Shown here: positions 45,565 through 53,616 of the stretch, piece after piece
Layout of the letters: every line of letters starts with the position of its first letter
Numbering within the stretch: position 1 is the first letter of the stretch
NCBI RefSeq assembly: GCF_002900965.1
Contig: NZ_PJOM01000002.1
Location: 930,001-994,000 of the forward strand
Length of the DNA stretch: 64,000 nucleotides
Origin: Pseudotabrizicola formosa
GTDB taxonomy: Bacteria > Pseudomonadota > Alphaproteobacteria > Rhodobacterales > Rhodobacteraceae
Reading direction: 5' to 3'
Program-made: the position numbers and the translations under genes
The notes under the pieces: generated by a model
The model's input: the letters and a program-made list of their open reading frames with translations, nothing else
Database searches by the model: none
Told to the model about the DNA's origin: nothing

Positions 45565-47412
45565 ATGTTACGCATCGAAGACATCACCTATAACGTCGAA
45601 GGCCGCCCCTTGTTTGAAGGGGCCTCGGCCACCATTCCCACCGGCCACAAGGTCGGCCTTGTCGGGCGCAACGGCGCGGGGAAGACCACGCTGTTCCGCC
45701 TGATCCGGGGCGAGCTGGCGCTGGAGGGTGGGACCATCAGCCTGCCCAACCGCGCCCGCATCGGCGGGGTGGCGCAAGAGGTGCCGTCCTCCTCCACCTC
45801 GCTGCTGGATACCGTGCTGGAGGCCGATACCGAGCGCAACGCCCTGCTGGCCGAGGCGGAAACCGCCACCGACCCGCATCGCATTGCCGAGGTGCAGGCC
45901 CGCCTGTCCGACATCGACGCCTGGTCGGCCGAGGGCCGCGCGGCCTCCATCCTCAAGGGTCTTGGCTTTGACGCCGAGGCGCAAAAGCGCCCCTGTTCCG
46001 ATTTTTCGGGCGGGTGGCGCATGCGCGTGGCGCTTGCGGGCGTGCTGTTCGCGCAGCCCGATTACCTGCTCTTGGACGAACCGACCAACTACCTCGACCT
46101 TGAAGGCGCGCTCTGGCTGGAATCCTACCTGACCAAATACCCCCATACCGTGCTGATCATCAGCCACGACCGGGGGCTTTTGAACCGCGCCGTCACCGGC
46201 ATCCTACATCTGGACCAGAAGAAGCTGACCTATTGGTCCGGCCCCTATGACCAGTTCGCGCGCCAAGTGGCGGAACGCCGCGCCGTGCTGCAGGCCGAGG
46301 CGAAAAAGCAGGAAGCCCGCCGCGCCCATCTGCAATCCTTCGTCGACCGCTTCAAGGCCAAGGCCTCCAAGGCCGTGCAGGCGCAGTCCCGCGTGAAGAT
46401 GCTGGAGAAGATGGAGACGATTACCGCCCCCGAGGATGCGAAGAAGGTGGTCTTCACCTTCCCCGCGCCCGAGGAACTGTCGCCCCCCATCATCAATATG
46501 GAAGGGGCGGCCGTGGGCTATGGCGGCCCGGCGATCCTGAAAAACCTGTCCCTGCGGATCGACCAGGACGACCGCATCGCCCTTCTGGGCCGCAATGGTG
46601 AAGGCAAATCGACCCTGTCCAAACTGCTGGCGGGCAAGCTTGACGCGATGACGGGCAAGATCACCCGCTCTACCAAGCTGCGCATCGGCTATTTCGCCCA
46701 GCATCAGGTGGATGAGCTTTATATCGACGAAACCCCGCTGCAACATCTACAACGCCAACGCCCGGCGGAAGGCCAACCCCGCTTGCGCGCAAGGCTGGCT
46801 GGCTTTGGCCTGATGGCCGATCAGGCCGAAACGGTGGTGGGCCGGTTGTCGGGCGGGCAGAAGGCCCGCCTGTCGCTGCTGCTGGCCACGCTGGATGCGC
46901 CGCATCTGCTGATCCTCGACGAGCCGACCAACCACCTTGATATCGAATCGCGCGAGGCCTTGGTCGAGGCGCTCACCGAATATTCCGGTGCGGTGATCCT
47001 TGTCTCTCACGACATGCACCTTCTCTCCCTCGTCGCCGACCGCCTGTGGCTGGTCAAGGGCGGCGCGGTCACGCCTTACACCGAAGACCTCGAAGCCTAT
47101 CGCAAGATGCTGCTGGCCGGGGATGAACCCGAAAAGCCTGCGGCAAAGGTGATCGAAAAGCCGAAGAAAGCCAGCCGAGACGAGGTGCTCGCCCTGCGCG
47201 CCGAGGTCCGCAAATGCGAAGAGCGCCTGACCAAGCTCAACGACATGCGCGACAAGCTGGCCAAGAAACTCGCCGACCCCGAGCTTTATGAAGCCGCCCG
47301 CATCGGCGAGCTGGAAACCTGGAACAAGAAATACGCCGAGGTGATGAACGCCCTCGACAAGGCCGAGGCGCTCTGGCTGGCCGCACAGGAAAAACTGGAA
47401 GACGCGGCCTGA
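45565..47412 (+). CDS. ABC-F family ATPase (Uup/YheS-like)
   Basis: 615-residue soluble protein with tandem ABC domains and no membrane part. Domain 1 has GRNGAGKTTLFRL, signature FSGGWRMRVALAG and LLLDEPTNYLDLE. The interdomain linker is KKQEARRAHLQSFVDRFKAK. Domain 2 has GRNGEGKSTLSKLL, signature LSGGQKARLSLLL and LILDEPTNHLDIE. A Lys/Glu-rich coiled-coil C-terminus (about 530-615) resembles Uup. ABC-F proteins act on ribosomes to resolve stalled translation; which subfamily this is remains uncertain. The DUF2267 gene starts 3 bases after its stop. Confidence 0.93.
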   Translation: MLRIEDITYNVEGRPLFEGASATIPTGHKVGLVGRNGAGKTTLFRLIRGELALEGGTISLPNRARIGGVAQEVPSSSTSLLDTVLEADTERNALLAEAETATDPHRIAEVQARLSDIDAWSAEGRAASILKGLGFDAEAQKRPCSDFSGGWRMRVALAGVLFAQPDYLLLDEPTNYLDLEGALWLESYLTKYPHTVLIISHDRGLLNRAVTGILHLDQKKLTYWSGPYDQFARQVAERRAVLQAEAKKQEARRAHLQSFVDRFKAKASKAVQAQSRVKMLEKMETITAPEDAKKVVFTFPAPEELSPPIINMEGAAVGYGGPAILKNLSLRIDQDDRIALLGRNGEGKSTLSKLLAGKLDAMTGKITRSTKLRIGYFAQHQVDELYIDETPLQHLQRQRPAEGQPRLRARLAGFGLMADQAETVVGRLSGGQKARLSLLLATLDAPHLLILDEPTNHLDIESREALVEALTEYSGAVILVSHDMHLLSLVADRLWLVKGGAVTPYTEDLEAYRKMLLAGDEPEKPAAKVIEKPKKASRDEVLALRAEVRKCEERLTKLNDMRDKLAKKLADPELYEAARIGELETWNKKYAEVMNALDKAEALWLAAQEKLEDAA

Positions 47413-47415
47413 GCG

Positions 47416-47871
47416 ATGCCGATGCCCTGGACCTACCGTCACGCAACGCGCGAATGGCAGGCCTTTCTGGCAGATGTGCGCGCAGAGATGGGGCTGGTCA
47501 GCGACAACATGGCCTTTACGGCGGTAGAAGGCGTGCTGCGCGCGTTCCGTGACCGGTTGACGGTGCAAGAGGCGCTGGATTTCGCGCAGGTGCTGCCTTC
47601 GGTGCTGCGCGCGATCTTTGTCGCGCAGTGGCAGGTGGCGCCGCCCCTGCCCCCTGGCACACGCGCCGACTGAACGACGCAGGCACAGGCGTTGCGCCCA
47701 CACCACAATCTGACGCCCGAGACCTGCATCCTGGCCACCGCCATCGCCTTGCGCAAATGCGTGCCCCGTGCCGATCTCGAACGGGTTATCGCCACCCTCC
47801 CGGCCTTTGCCACCGAGTTCTGGTCCACCCCCGGCACCGACCCCGCCACCCTCGGGCCAAGGATCGTCTGA
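47416..47871 (+). pseudogene. DUF2267 family protein interrupted by an in-frame TGA
   Basis: The frame opened at 47416 (MPMPWTYRHATREWQAFL) runs to TGA at 47671-47673 after 85 codons. In the same frame the coding sense continues to TGA at 47869, giving QALRPHHNLTPETCILAT and ending near LPAFATEFW. Together the two parts make a normal ~150-residue DUF2267 protein, the downstream half supplying the second repeat. The simplest explanation is TGG (Trp) to TGA by one base change. It could instead be a sequencing error, or rarely read through. DUF2267 function is unknown. It lies 3 bases after the ABC-F gene. Confidence 0.8.
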
Positions 47872-47942
47872 GCCGCATGATTTTTCGGGCTTTGCCCTGC
47901 ACACCGCTTTGCAAGCGCAGCGCGTGCGGATAGCCTGCCCGC

Positions 47943-48557
47943 ATGGAAACCGCTTTCCTCATCACCGCCTTTGCCACGCTGTTCGTGGTGATCGACCCGC
48001 CGGGGCTGGTGCCCTTGTTCATCGCCCTCACCCGGGGGATGAGCGCGCAGCAGCGTCGGGCCATGGCGCAGCGGGCCTGTCTGATCGCGGCGGCCCTGCT
48101 CACGCTGTTCGGCTTGGCCGGAGAGGCGATCTTGGGCTTCATCGGCATCTCGATGTCGGCCTTCCGCATCGCGGGCGGCATCCTGTTGTTCCTGACCGCG
48201 CTCGACATGCTGTTTGAACGCCGCACCCAGCGGCGCGAAGGCCAGACCGTGGATGAATACCACGACCCATCGGTTTTCCCGCTCGCCACACCGCTGATCG
48301 CGGGGCCGGGTGCCATTGCCTCGATCATCCTGCTGATCGGGCAAGGCGGCGGCGACTGGCCTGCGACCTTTGCCGTGCTGGGCCTGACCTGGGGGATGAT
48401 CTTTGTCACCTTTCTGTTCCTGCTGGCCTCGCCACCCCTGGAACGGATGCTGGGCCGCACCGGCACCATTGTGATCACCCGGCTCTTGGGCATGCTGCTG
48501 GCGGCCTTATCCGTACAATTCGTGATCGACGGTGTGCGCCAGACCGGGCTGATCTGA
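47943..48557 (+). CDS. MarC family membrane protein
   Basis: 204-residue inner-membrane protein with six predicted helices. Family blocks are TLFVVIDPPGLVPLFIALT at the N-terminus, AFRIAGGILLFLTALDMLF, and FPLATPLIAGPGAIASIILL. The name comes from an old link to multiple antibiotic resistance that was later withdrawn; true function is unknown. It is probably transcribed with the following retropepsin-like gene, 63 bases away. Confidence 0.93.
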   Translation: METAFLITAFATLFVVIDPPGLVPLFIALTRGMSAQQRRAMAQRACLIAAALLTLFGLAGEAILGFIGISMSAFRIAGGILLFLTALDMLFERRTQRREGQTVDEYHDPSVFPLATPLIAGPGAIASIILLIGQGGGDWPATFAVLGLTWGMIFVTFLFLLASPPLERMLGRTGTIVITRLLGMLLAALSVQFVIDGVRQTGLI

Positions 48558-48620
48558 CCGCGCAGCGATTGCAGTCCCGGCCCCCCGCCCCTAGCTTGAG
48601 CAGGAGCGAAAGGACCCCGA

Positions 48621-49196
48621 ATGGACGGCGACATCATCGCACGACTGGCCTATCTTGGGCTGCTGCTGGCGGCGGTCGGCGGCTATATCATCGTGGAGTT
48701 TCGGGGTCGCATGGGACAAGCCCTGCGCACCGCCGCCGCCTGGGGCCTGATCGTGGTCGGGCTGATGGCAGGGTATGGCTTGTGGCAGGATCTGCGCAGC
48801 GACATCCTGCCCCGGCAATCGGTGGTTGACGGCGGTGAGATCCGCCTGCCCCGCGCGCCCGATGGCCATTACTACCTGACCCTGACGATTGACGGCGTGG
48901 ATGTGCCCTTCATGGTCGACACCGGCGCCAGCGACATGGTGCTGAGCCTTGAGGACGCGCGCCGCCTGGGGCTGGACCCGGCCTCGCTCGCCTTCATCGG
49001 CCAGGCCCGCACCGCCAATGGCATCGTGCGTACCGCGCGCGTCACCCTGACCGACGTGACCCTTGGCCCGCATTCCGACCCGCGCATCAGCGCCGTGGTG
49101 AATGAGGGCGATCTGGACACATCGCTCTTGGGCATGGCCTACCTTGGCCGCTATTCGGTGGAAATCACCGGCGGCGAGATGATCTTGCGGCGCTGA
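48621..49196 (+). CDS. TIGR02281-type retropepsin-like aspartic protease, membrane anchored
   Basis: 191 residues: two N-terminal hydrophobic segments (about 7-25 and 35-55), and then a single retropepsin-like domain (about 70-191). The catalytic motif is MVDTGASDMVLS, with Asp at residue 100. The flap-side and hydrophobic Gly motif LLGMAYLGRYSVEI is near the end. Single-domain proteases of this clan act as homodimers. Substrates are unknown; a role in envelope protein processing is inference. It converges on holC. Confidence 0.87.
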   Translation: MDGDIIARLAYLGLLLAAVGGYIIVEFRGRMGQALRTAAAWGLIVVGLMAGYGLWQDLRSDILPRQSVVDGGEIRLPRAPDGHYYLTLTIDGVDVPFMVDTGASDMVLSLEDARRLGLDPASLAFIGQARTANGIVRTARVTLTDVTLGPHSDPRISAVVNEGDLDTSLLGMAYLGRYSVEITGGEMILRR

Positions 49197-49245
49197 CCCC
49201 GCAGCAGCGGCGCTGCGGAGCAGCTGCAGGCATCCTGGATCAAGA

Positions 49246-49704
49246 TCAGACCTTCTCGGCCTTCTTTTCCCATTTGCCGGACTCTTCCGACCAGTATTGC
49301 GCAGGCAAACCGGCAGCGGTCAGCGCCTTCCACTGGCCGCGGGCCTGCGCCAGACGCTCGGGGTTGTCGGCGTCGAACAGGATCCAGACCCGTTCCAGCC
49401 CCGCCGCCTCGTCCAGGTCCACCTCGGCCCCGTCGATCAGCAGCAGGCCGCGGGCCCCGTTGGTCACCGGCCCGGTGCCCAGCAGCACCGGTTGGCGCGC
49501 ATCCTGCGCCCCACCCTCCATCCCATGCGGCACGAAAGACTCGGGCGGGATTTCCCACAGCCTTGCATCCAGACGCTTGAGCGCGGCCATCTCGGTGCCC
49601 CGGATCATCAGCCGCCAGCCCTGCGCAAGCGCGCGCGTCAGCAGCACCCGCGCGGTCTGTTCCGCGCTGGACTGCGTCAGATGGTAGAACATCACGGTGC
49701 CCAC
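49246..49704 (-). CDS. holC: DNA polymerase III subunit chi
   Basis: 152 residues, with chi-type blocks FYHLTQSSAEQTARVLLTRA at the N-terminus, WEIPPESFVPHG and GLLLIDGAEVD. Chi connects the clamp loader to SSB on single-stranded DNA. It follows pepA with a 5-base gap; the pepA-holC pair is conserved widely in proteobacteria. The Lys-rich C-terminus (GKWEKKAEKV) is a local variation. Confidence 0.94.
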   Translation of the reverse strand: MGTVMFYHLTQSSAEQTARVLLTRALAQGWRLMIRGTEMAALKRLDARLWEIPPESFVPHGMEGGAQDARQPVLLGTGPVTNGARGLLLIDGAEVDLDEAAGLERVWILFDADNPERLAQARGQWKALTAAGLPAQYWSEESGKWEKKAEKV

Positions 49705-49709
49705 GCGTG

Positions 49710-51182
49710 TTACTTCGCTTCAAACCGGTCGCGGATCAGCCGGTCCAGCGCCATCACACCCCAGCCGGTGGCCCCTTTGGGCGCAAGCGTGCTGTCGGCC
49801 TTCAAAAGCGCCGTGCCCGCGATGTCCAGATGGCACCAGGGCACATCGGGTTTGACAAAGCGCGCAAGGAACTGCGCCGCCGTGATCGCCCCGCCATCGC
49901 GCCCGCCCACATTCATCATGTCGGCAATGCGCGATTTCAGCTTGGCATCATAGGCCTCGCCCATCGGCAGGCGCCATGCGCCTTCGCCTTCGGCCTTGGC
50001 CGCCGCAAGGAACGCATCGCACAAGGCATCATTGTTGGAAAACACGCCGGTATTCTCATGCCCCAGCGCCACGATCACCGCACCCGTCAGCGTGGCAAGG
50101 TCGATCATGCCCGATGGCTTGAACCGGTCCTGCGCGTACCACAGCACATCGGCCAGCACCAACCGCCCCTCGGCATCGGTGTTGATCACCTCGATGGTAT
50201 CGCCCTTCATGGATTTCACCACATCGCCGGGGCGTTGGGCGCGGCCATCGGGCATGTTTTCCACCAGACCGACCAGCCCCACCACATTGGCCTTTGACTT
50301 GCGCAGCGCCAGCGTGCGCATCACGCCTGCCACCACAGCGGCACCGCCCATGTCCATGGTCATGTCCTCCATCCCGCCCGCAGGCTTGATGGAAATGCCC
50401 CCCGTGTCGAACACCACCCCCTTGCCGACCAGCGCAAACGGGGCCTCGCCCTTTGGTCCGCCGTTCCATTGCATCACCACGACTTTTGAGGGCGTCTCCG
50501 ACCCCATACCGACCCCCAGCAGCGCGCCCATGCCCAGTTTGAGCAGGTCGTCCTCTTCCAGGATCTCGACCTCCAGCCCCAGCTCCTGCATTGCGGCCAG
50601 ACGGGCGGCAAAATCATCTGTGGTCAGCACATTGGCAGGTTCATTCACCAGATCGCGGGTAAAGAACACCCCTTCGGTAACCGCAGCCCCCGCCCCTGCC
50701 GCCGCCGCCACCTGTTCGGGCGCGCTGACCATCACCGTCACCGGTCCCACCGGCTTTGGCGCAGCCGTCTTGTGCGGGGTAAAATCATAGGCGCGCATCG
50801 CCAGACCAAAGGCGATGTCCGCCGCGCGCGGGTGGTTTTCCGCGCACACCAGCGTTTCCACCCCTGACAGCGCCCGCCCCACCGCGGCCCCGGCCTTGCG
50901 CGCCTGATCCTGGCCTGCCTTGCGCGGCAGGCGCAGGATCTGCAGGCTTTCGGCCATCAGCCCGGCGGGAAAGGCCAGATCCAGCGACTCGCCGGGCTTG
51001 AGCTTGTCAAACGCGTCCGATCCCACCGCCCGCGTCACTGCCCCCCGCGTCAGCTTGTCCAGCTTGCGGGCCAGCGGCGACAGCGCGGCCCCGGCATCGG
51101 CCAGAACCGCAATCCGCCCCGGCTGGGTGGCAAGGGCATCGGCATCGCTGTCACGGAACTTGATCGGCACGGGTTGGGTCAT
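49710..51182 (-). CDS. pepA: Leucyl aminopeptidase (M17)
   Basis: 490-residue di-metal aminopeptidase that trims N-terminal residues from peptides; PepA also binds DNA in E. coli. The C-terminal catalytic domain has VGKGVVFDTGGISIKPAGGM (variant of the metal-ligand block), MDMGGAAVVAG, and the signature NTDAEGRLVLADVLWYA. The ATG at 51182 (MTQPVPIKF) is chosen; the frame is open to 51266 without homology. It is divergent from lptF. Confidence 0.96.
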   Translation of the reverse strand: MTQPVPIKFRDSDADALATQPGRIAVLADAGAALSPLARKLDKLTRGAVTRAVGSDAFDKLKPGESLDLAFPAGLMAESLQILRLPRKAGQDQARKAGAAVGRALSGVETLVCAENHPRAADIAFGLAMRAYDFTPHKTAAPKPVGPVTVMVSAPEQVAAAAGAGAAVTEGVFFTRDLVNEPANVLTTDDFAARLAAMQELGLEVEILEEDDLLKLGMGALLGVGMGSETPSKVVVMQWNGGPKGEAPFALVGKGVVFDTGGISIKPAGGMEDMTMDMGGAAVVAGVMRTLALRKSKANVVGLVGLVENMPDGRAQRPGDVVKSMKGDTIEVINTDAEGRLVLADVLWYAQDRFKPSGMIDLATLTGAVIVALGHENTGVFSNNDALCDAFLAAAKAEGEGAWRLPMGEAYDAKLKSRIADMMNVGGRDGGAITAAQFLARFVKPDVPWCHLDIAGTALLKADSTLAPKGATGWGVMALDRLIRDRFEAK

Positions 51183-51305
51183 GGTCGTCCTCGGGCTGGT
51201 GTCTGGCACGGATGCGCCGCAAAAGCCGAAGGCTAGCCCGCAGTTCGGGTAAAGACCAGAGACCACTTGGGCAAAGACCCGCCGATCCCTGCTGCCAGAT
51301 ACCGG

Positions 51306-51334
51306 TTTTCAACGCCGCACTTATGGCCTAGTTT
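51306..51334 (+). promoter_or_regulatory. Candidate promoter for the lptFG-lptD-surA operon
   Basis: TTTTCA (-35-like, four of six) at 51306-51311 and TAGTTT (-10-like) at 51329-51334 are separated by 17 bases, about 30 bases before the lptF start, in the pepA-lptF divergent gap. A weak pattern match. Confidence 0.3.
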
Positions 51335-51367
51335 GTCGGCAACTCGGGTGAGGGAGCGACGCAGGCC

Positions 51368-52522
51368 GTGCCAAGATTTGACAGATACCTGCTGTCGCAA
51401 CTTCTTGCGCTGTTCGGCTTCTTTTCGTTGTTGCTGGTATCGGTCTACTGGATCAACCGCGCCGTCGGCCTGTTTGACCAATTGATCGGCGACGGGCAGT
51501 CGGCGCTGGTGTTTGTGGAATTCTCGCTGCTGACCCTGCCCAATGTGATCCGGCTGGTGCTGCCGATTTCGACCTTTGTGGCAGCGGTTTACGTGGCCAA
51601 CCGGCTGATGAAGGATTCAGAGCTGGTGGTGATGCAGGCGACCGGATTTTCGTCCTTCCGGCTGGCACGTCCCGTCTTTCTGTTCGGCCTTGTGGTCATG
51701 CTGATGATGTCGGTGCTGACCCATGTTCTGGTGCCCGCCAGCCGGGCCGCCCTGTCCGAACGCAGTGCCGAGATTGCCGAAAACGTCACCGCCCGGTTTT
51801 TGCGCAGCGGTCAGTTCCTGCATCCGGCCGACGGGCTGACGCTCTATATCCGCGACATCACCGAGACCGGCGAATTGCGCGATATCTTCCTGTCCGATGA
51901 TCGCACAGCGGGCCAGACCCTGACCTATACGGCCCGGCGCGCGCTGCTCGCGCGCAGCGAGGACGGCGCCAAGCTGCTGATGTTCGAAGGCATGACCCAG
52001 GAACTGGATCAGGCCAGCCGCCGCCTGTCTGTCACCCGCTTTGCCGATGTGACCTATGATCTGGGCGGCCTCTTGGGCGATGGCAGCCAGGAGGCGCGCA
52101 GCATAGACGAGGCCAGCACGCTGGAGCTGTTGCGCGCCGATCCTGCGCTCAGCGACGAGCTGCGCTCGCCCCGTGCCAACCTGCTGCAGGAAGGTCACAG
52201 CCGCATCGCCCAGCCTTTCCTCGCGGTCGCGGCGGCGCTGATCGGCTTTGGCGCGCTGTTGTTGGGCGCCTTCAGCCGATTTGGTCTGTGGCGCCAGATC
52301 GGGGTGGCGGTGGTGCTGCTGATCGTGGTGCAGATGATCAACACCCAAGGCACCGGGCTGGCGATCCGGTCCGAGGCGGCATGGCCCGCCGTCTATGCCG
52401 CCCCCCTTGTTGGCATGGCCATCGGCGTCGGGCTGTTGTGGATGTCACAACGTCCGCGCTGGCTCAGCCGGGCGCAGCGCGCGCCGCTGGGCGGTGGCGC
52501 AATGGAAGGCAGTGGCGCATGA
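51368..52522 (+). CDS. lptF: LPS export ABC transporter permease LptF
   Basis: Inner-membrane half of the LptB2FG extractor that lifts LPS out of the membrane. 384 residues: transmembrane segments 1-3 (about 12-120), a periplasmic jellyroll domain (about 130-270), and segments 4-6. Family stretches are RYLLSQLLALFGFFSLLLVS, TLPNVIRLVLPISTFVAAVY and NRLMKDSELVVMQATG. The start is GTG 51368. The stop overlaps the lptG start (ATGA). Confidence 0.96.
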   Translation: MPRFDRYLLSQLLALFGFFSLLLVSVYWINRAVGLFDQLIGDGQSALVFVEFSLLTLPNVIRLVLPISTFVAAVYVANRLMKDSELVVMQATGFSSFRLARPVFLFGLVVMLMMSVLTHVLVPASRAALSERSAEIAENVTARFLRSGQFLHPADGLTLYIRDITETGELRDIFLSDDRTAGQTLTYTARRALLARSEDGAKLLMFEGMTQELDQASRRLSVTRFADVTYDLGGLLGDGSQEARSIDEASTLELLRADPALSDELRSPRANLLQEGHSRIAQPFLAVAAALIGFGALLLGAFSRFGLWRQIGVAVVLLIVVQMINTQGTGLAIRSEAAWPAVYAAPLVGMAIGVGLLWMSQRPRWLSRAQRAPLGGGAMEGSGA

Positions 52523-53616
52523 TCCTGTCCCGCTATATCGCGCTGCGCTTTCTCTGGGTTTACCTGCAGGTGCTTGGCAGTTTCTGGGCGATCATGATGC
52601 TGATCGACATGGTCGAACAGCTGCGCCGCTTTTCCTCGCAAGGCATCAGCACGGCGGGTGCGCTGCACCTGGCGGCGATGAACACGCCTGCCAGCCTGTA
52701 CCGCATTCTGCCGCTGATCACCATTCTGGCCGCGATTGCCCTGTTCCTGTCGCTGGCGCGGTCATCGGAACTGGTGGTGATCCGGGCGGCGGGCCGCTCG
52801 GCGCTGCGCTTCCTGCTGGCCCCGGTGCTGATGGCCCTGCTGATCGGCGGGGTCACGATCGCCGTGTTCAACCCGCTCGTGGCCGCCACGCAAAAAGAAT
52901 ATGACCGGCTCTGGGCGGCTGCGGCGGATGGCGCGGTCAGCACCCTGTCGCTGGCCGATACCGGGCTTTGGCTGCGTCAGGGCACCGATGAAGGCCAGAC
53001 CGTGATCCGCGCCATCCGGTCGAATGTTGACGGGACCGAGCTGTACGGCGTCACCTTCCTGCGCTTCGGGGCCGAAGGTCTGCCGGTGGACCGGGTCGAG
53101 GCCGAGAGCGCCCGCCTTGGCACCGGCGCCTGGGCATTGACGGGGGCCAAGCGTTGGGACATGTCGGGCGCGAACCCTGAACGCGAGGCGATCCTTTTGC
53201 CCCCCGATGCCACCCTTGCCTCGAACCTGACCGCCGCCGGCATCCGCGACAGCTTTGGCGAGCCGTCAGCGGTGGCGTTCTGGGCTCTGCCCGCCTATAT
53301 CGCCGGGCTGGAACGGGCGGGCTTTTCGGCGCGTGCGCATCGGGTCTGGTATCAGATGGAACTGGCGCAGCCGCTGCTTCTGGCCGCCATGGTGCTGATC
53401 GCCGCAGGCTTTACCATGCGACATGCGCGCTTTGGCAAGACCGGGGTTTATGTGCTGCTGGCCATTCTGGGCGGTTTCTTCATCTTCTTTTTGCGAAACT
53501 TCGCGCAGGTTCTTGGCAACAATGGCCAAATTCCGATCCTGCTTTCGGCATGGGCCGCCCCGGTTGCCGCCGTCTTCCTGGCCTTGGGCCTGCTTTTGCA
53601 TCTGGAGGATGGCTGA
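52519..53616 (+). CDS. lptG: LPS export ABC transporter permease LptG
   Basis: Second permease half of LptB2FG, 365 residues. RYIALRFLWVYLQVLGSFW begins TM1, and LLITILAAIALFLSLARSSELVVIRAAGRS (variant PLITILAAIA) marks the coupling-helix region. A periplasmic jellyroll and three more helices follow. ATG 52519 overlaps the lptF stop by four bases. Its own stop overlaps the lptD ATG by one base (TGATG). This tight chain implies co-translated F-G-D components. Confidence 0.96.
   Translation: MILSRYIALRFLWVYLQVLGSFWAIMMLIDMVEQLRRFSSQGISTAGALHLAAMNTPASLYRILPLITILAAIALFLSLARSSELVVIRAAGRSALRFLLAPVLMALLIGGVTIAVFNPLVAATQKEYDRLWAAAADGAVSTLSLADTGLWLRQGTDEGQTVIRAIRSNVDGTELYGVTFLRFGAEGLPVDRVEAESARLGTGAWALTGAKRWDMSGANPEREAILLPPDATLASNLTAAGIRDSFGEPSAVAFWALPAYIAGLERAGFSARAHRVWYQMELAQPLLLAAMVLIAAGFTMRHARFGKTGVYVLLAILGGFFIFFLRNFAQVLGNNGQIPILLSAWAAPVAAVFLALGLLLHLEDG

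Noticed and set aside
47671-47673. TGA as a selenocysteine codon
   Set aside because: DUF2267 proteins have no known redox site here, no SECIS-like hairpin is evident directly downstream, and a Trp-to-stop change is simpler.
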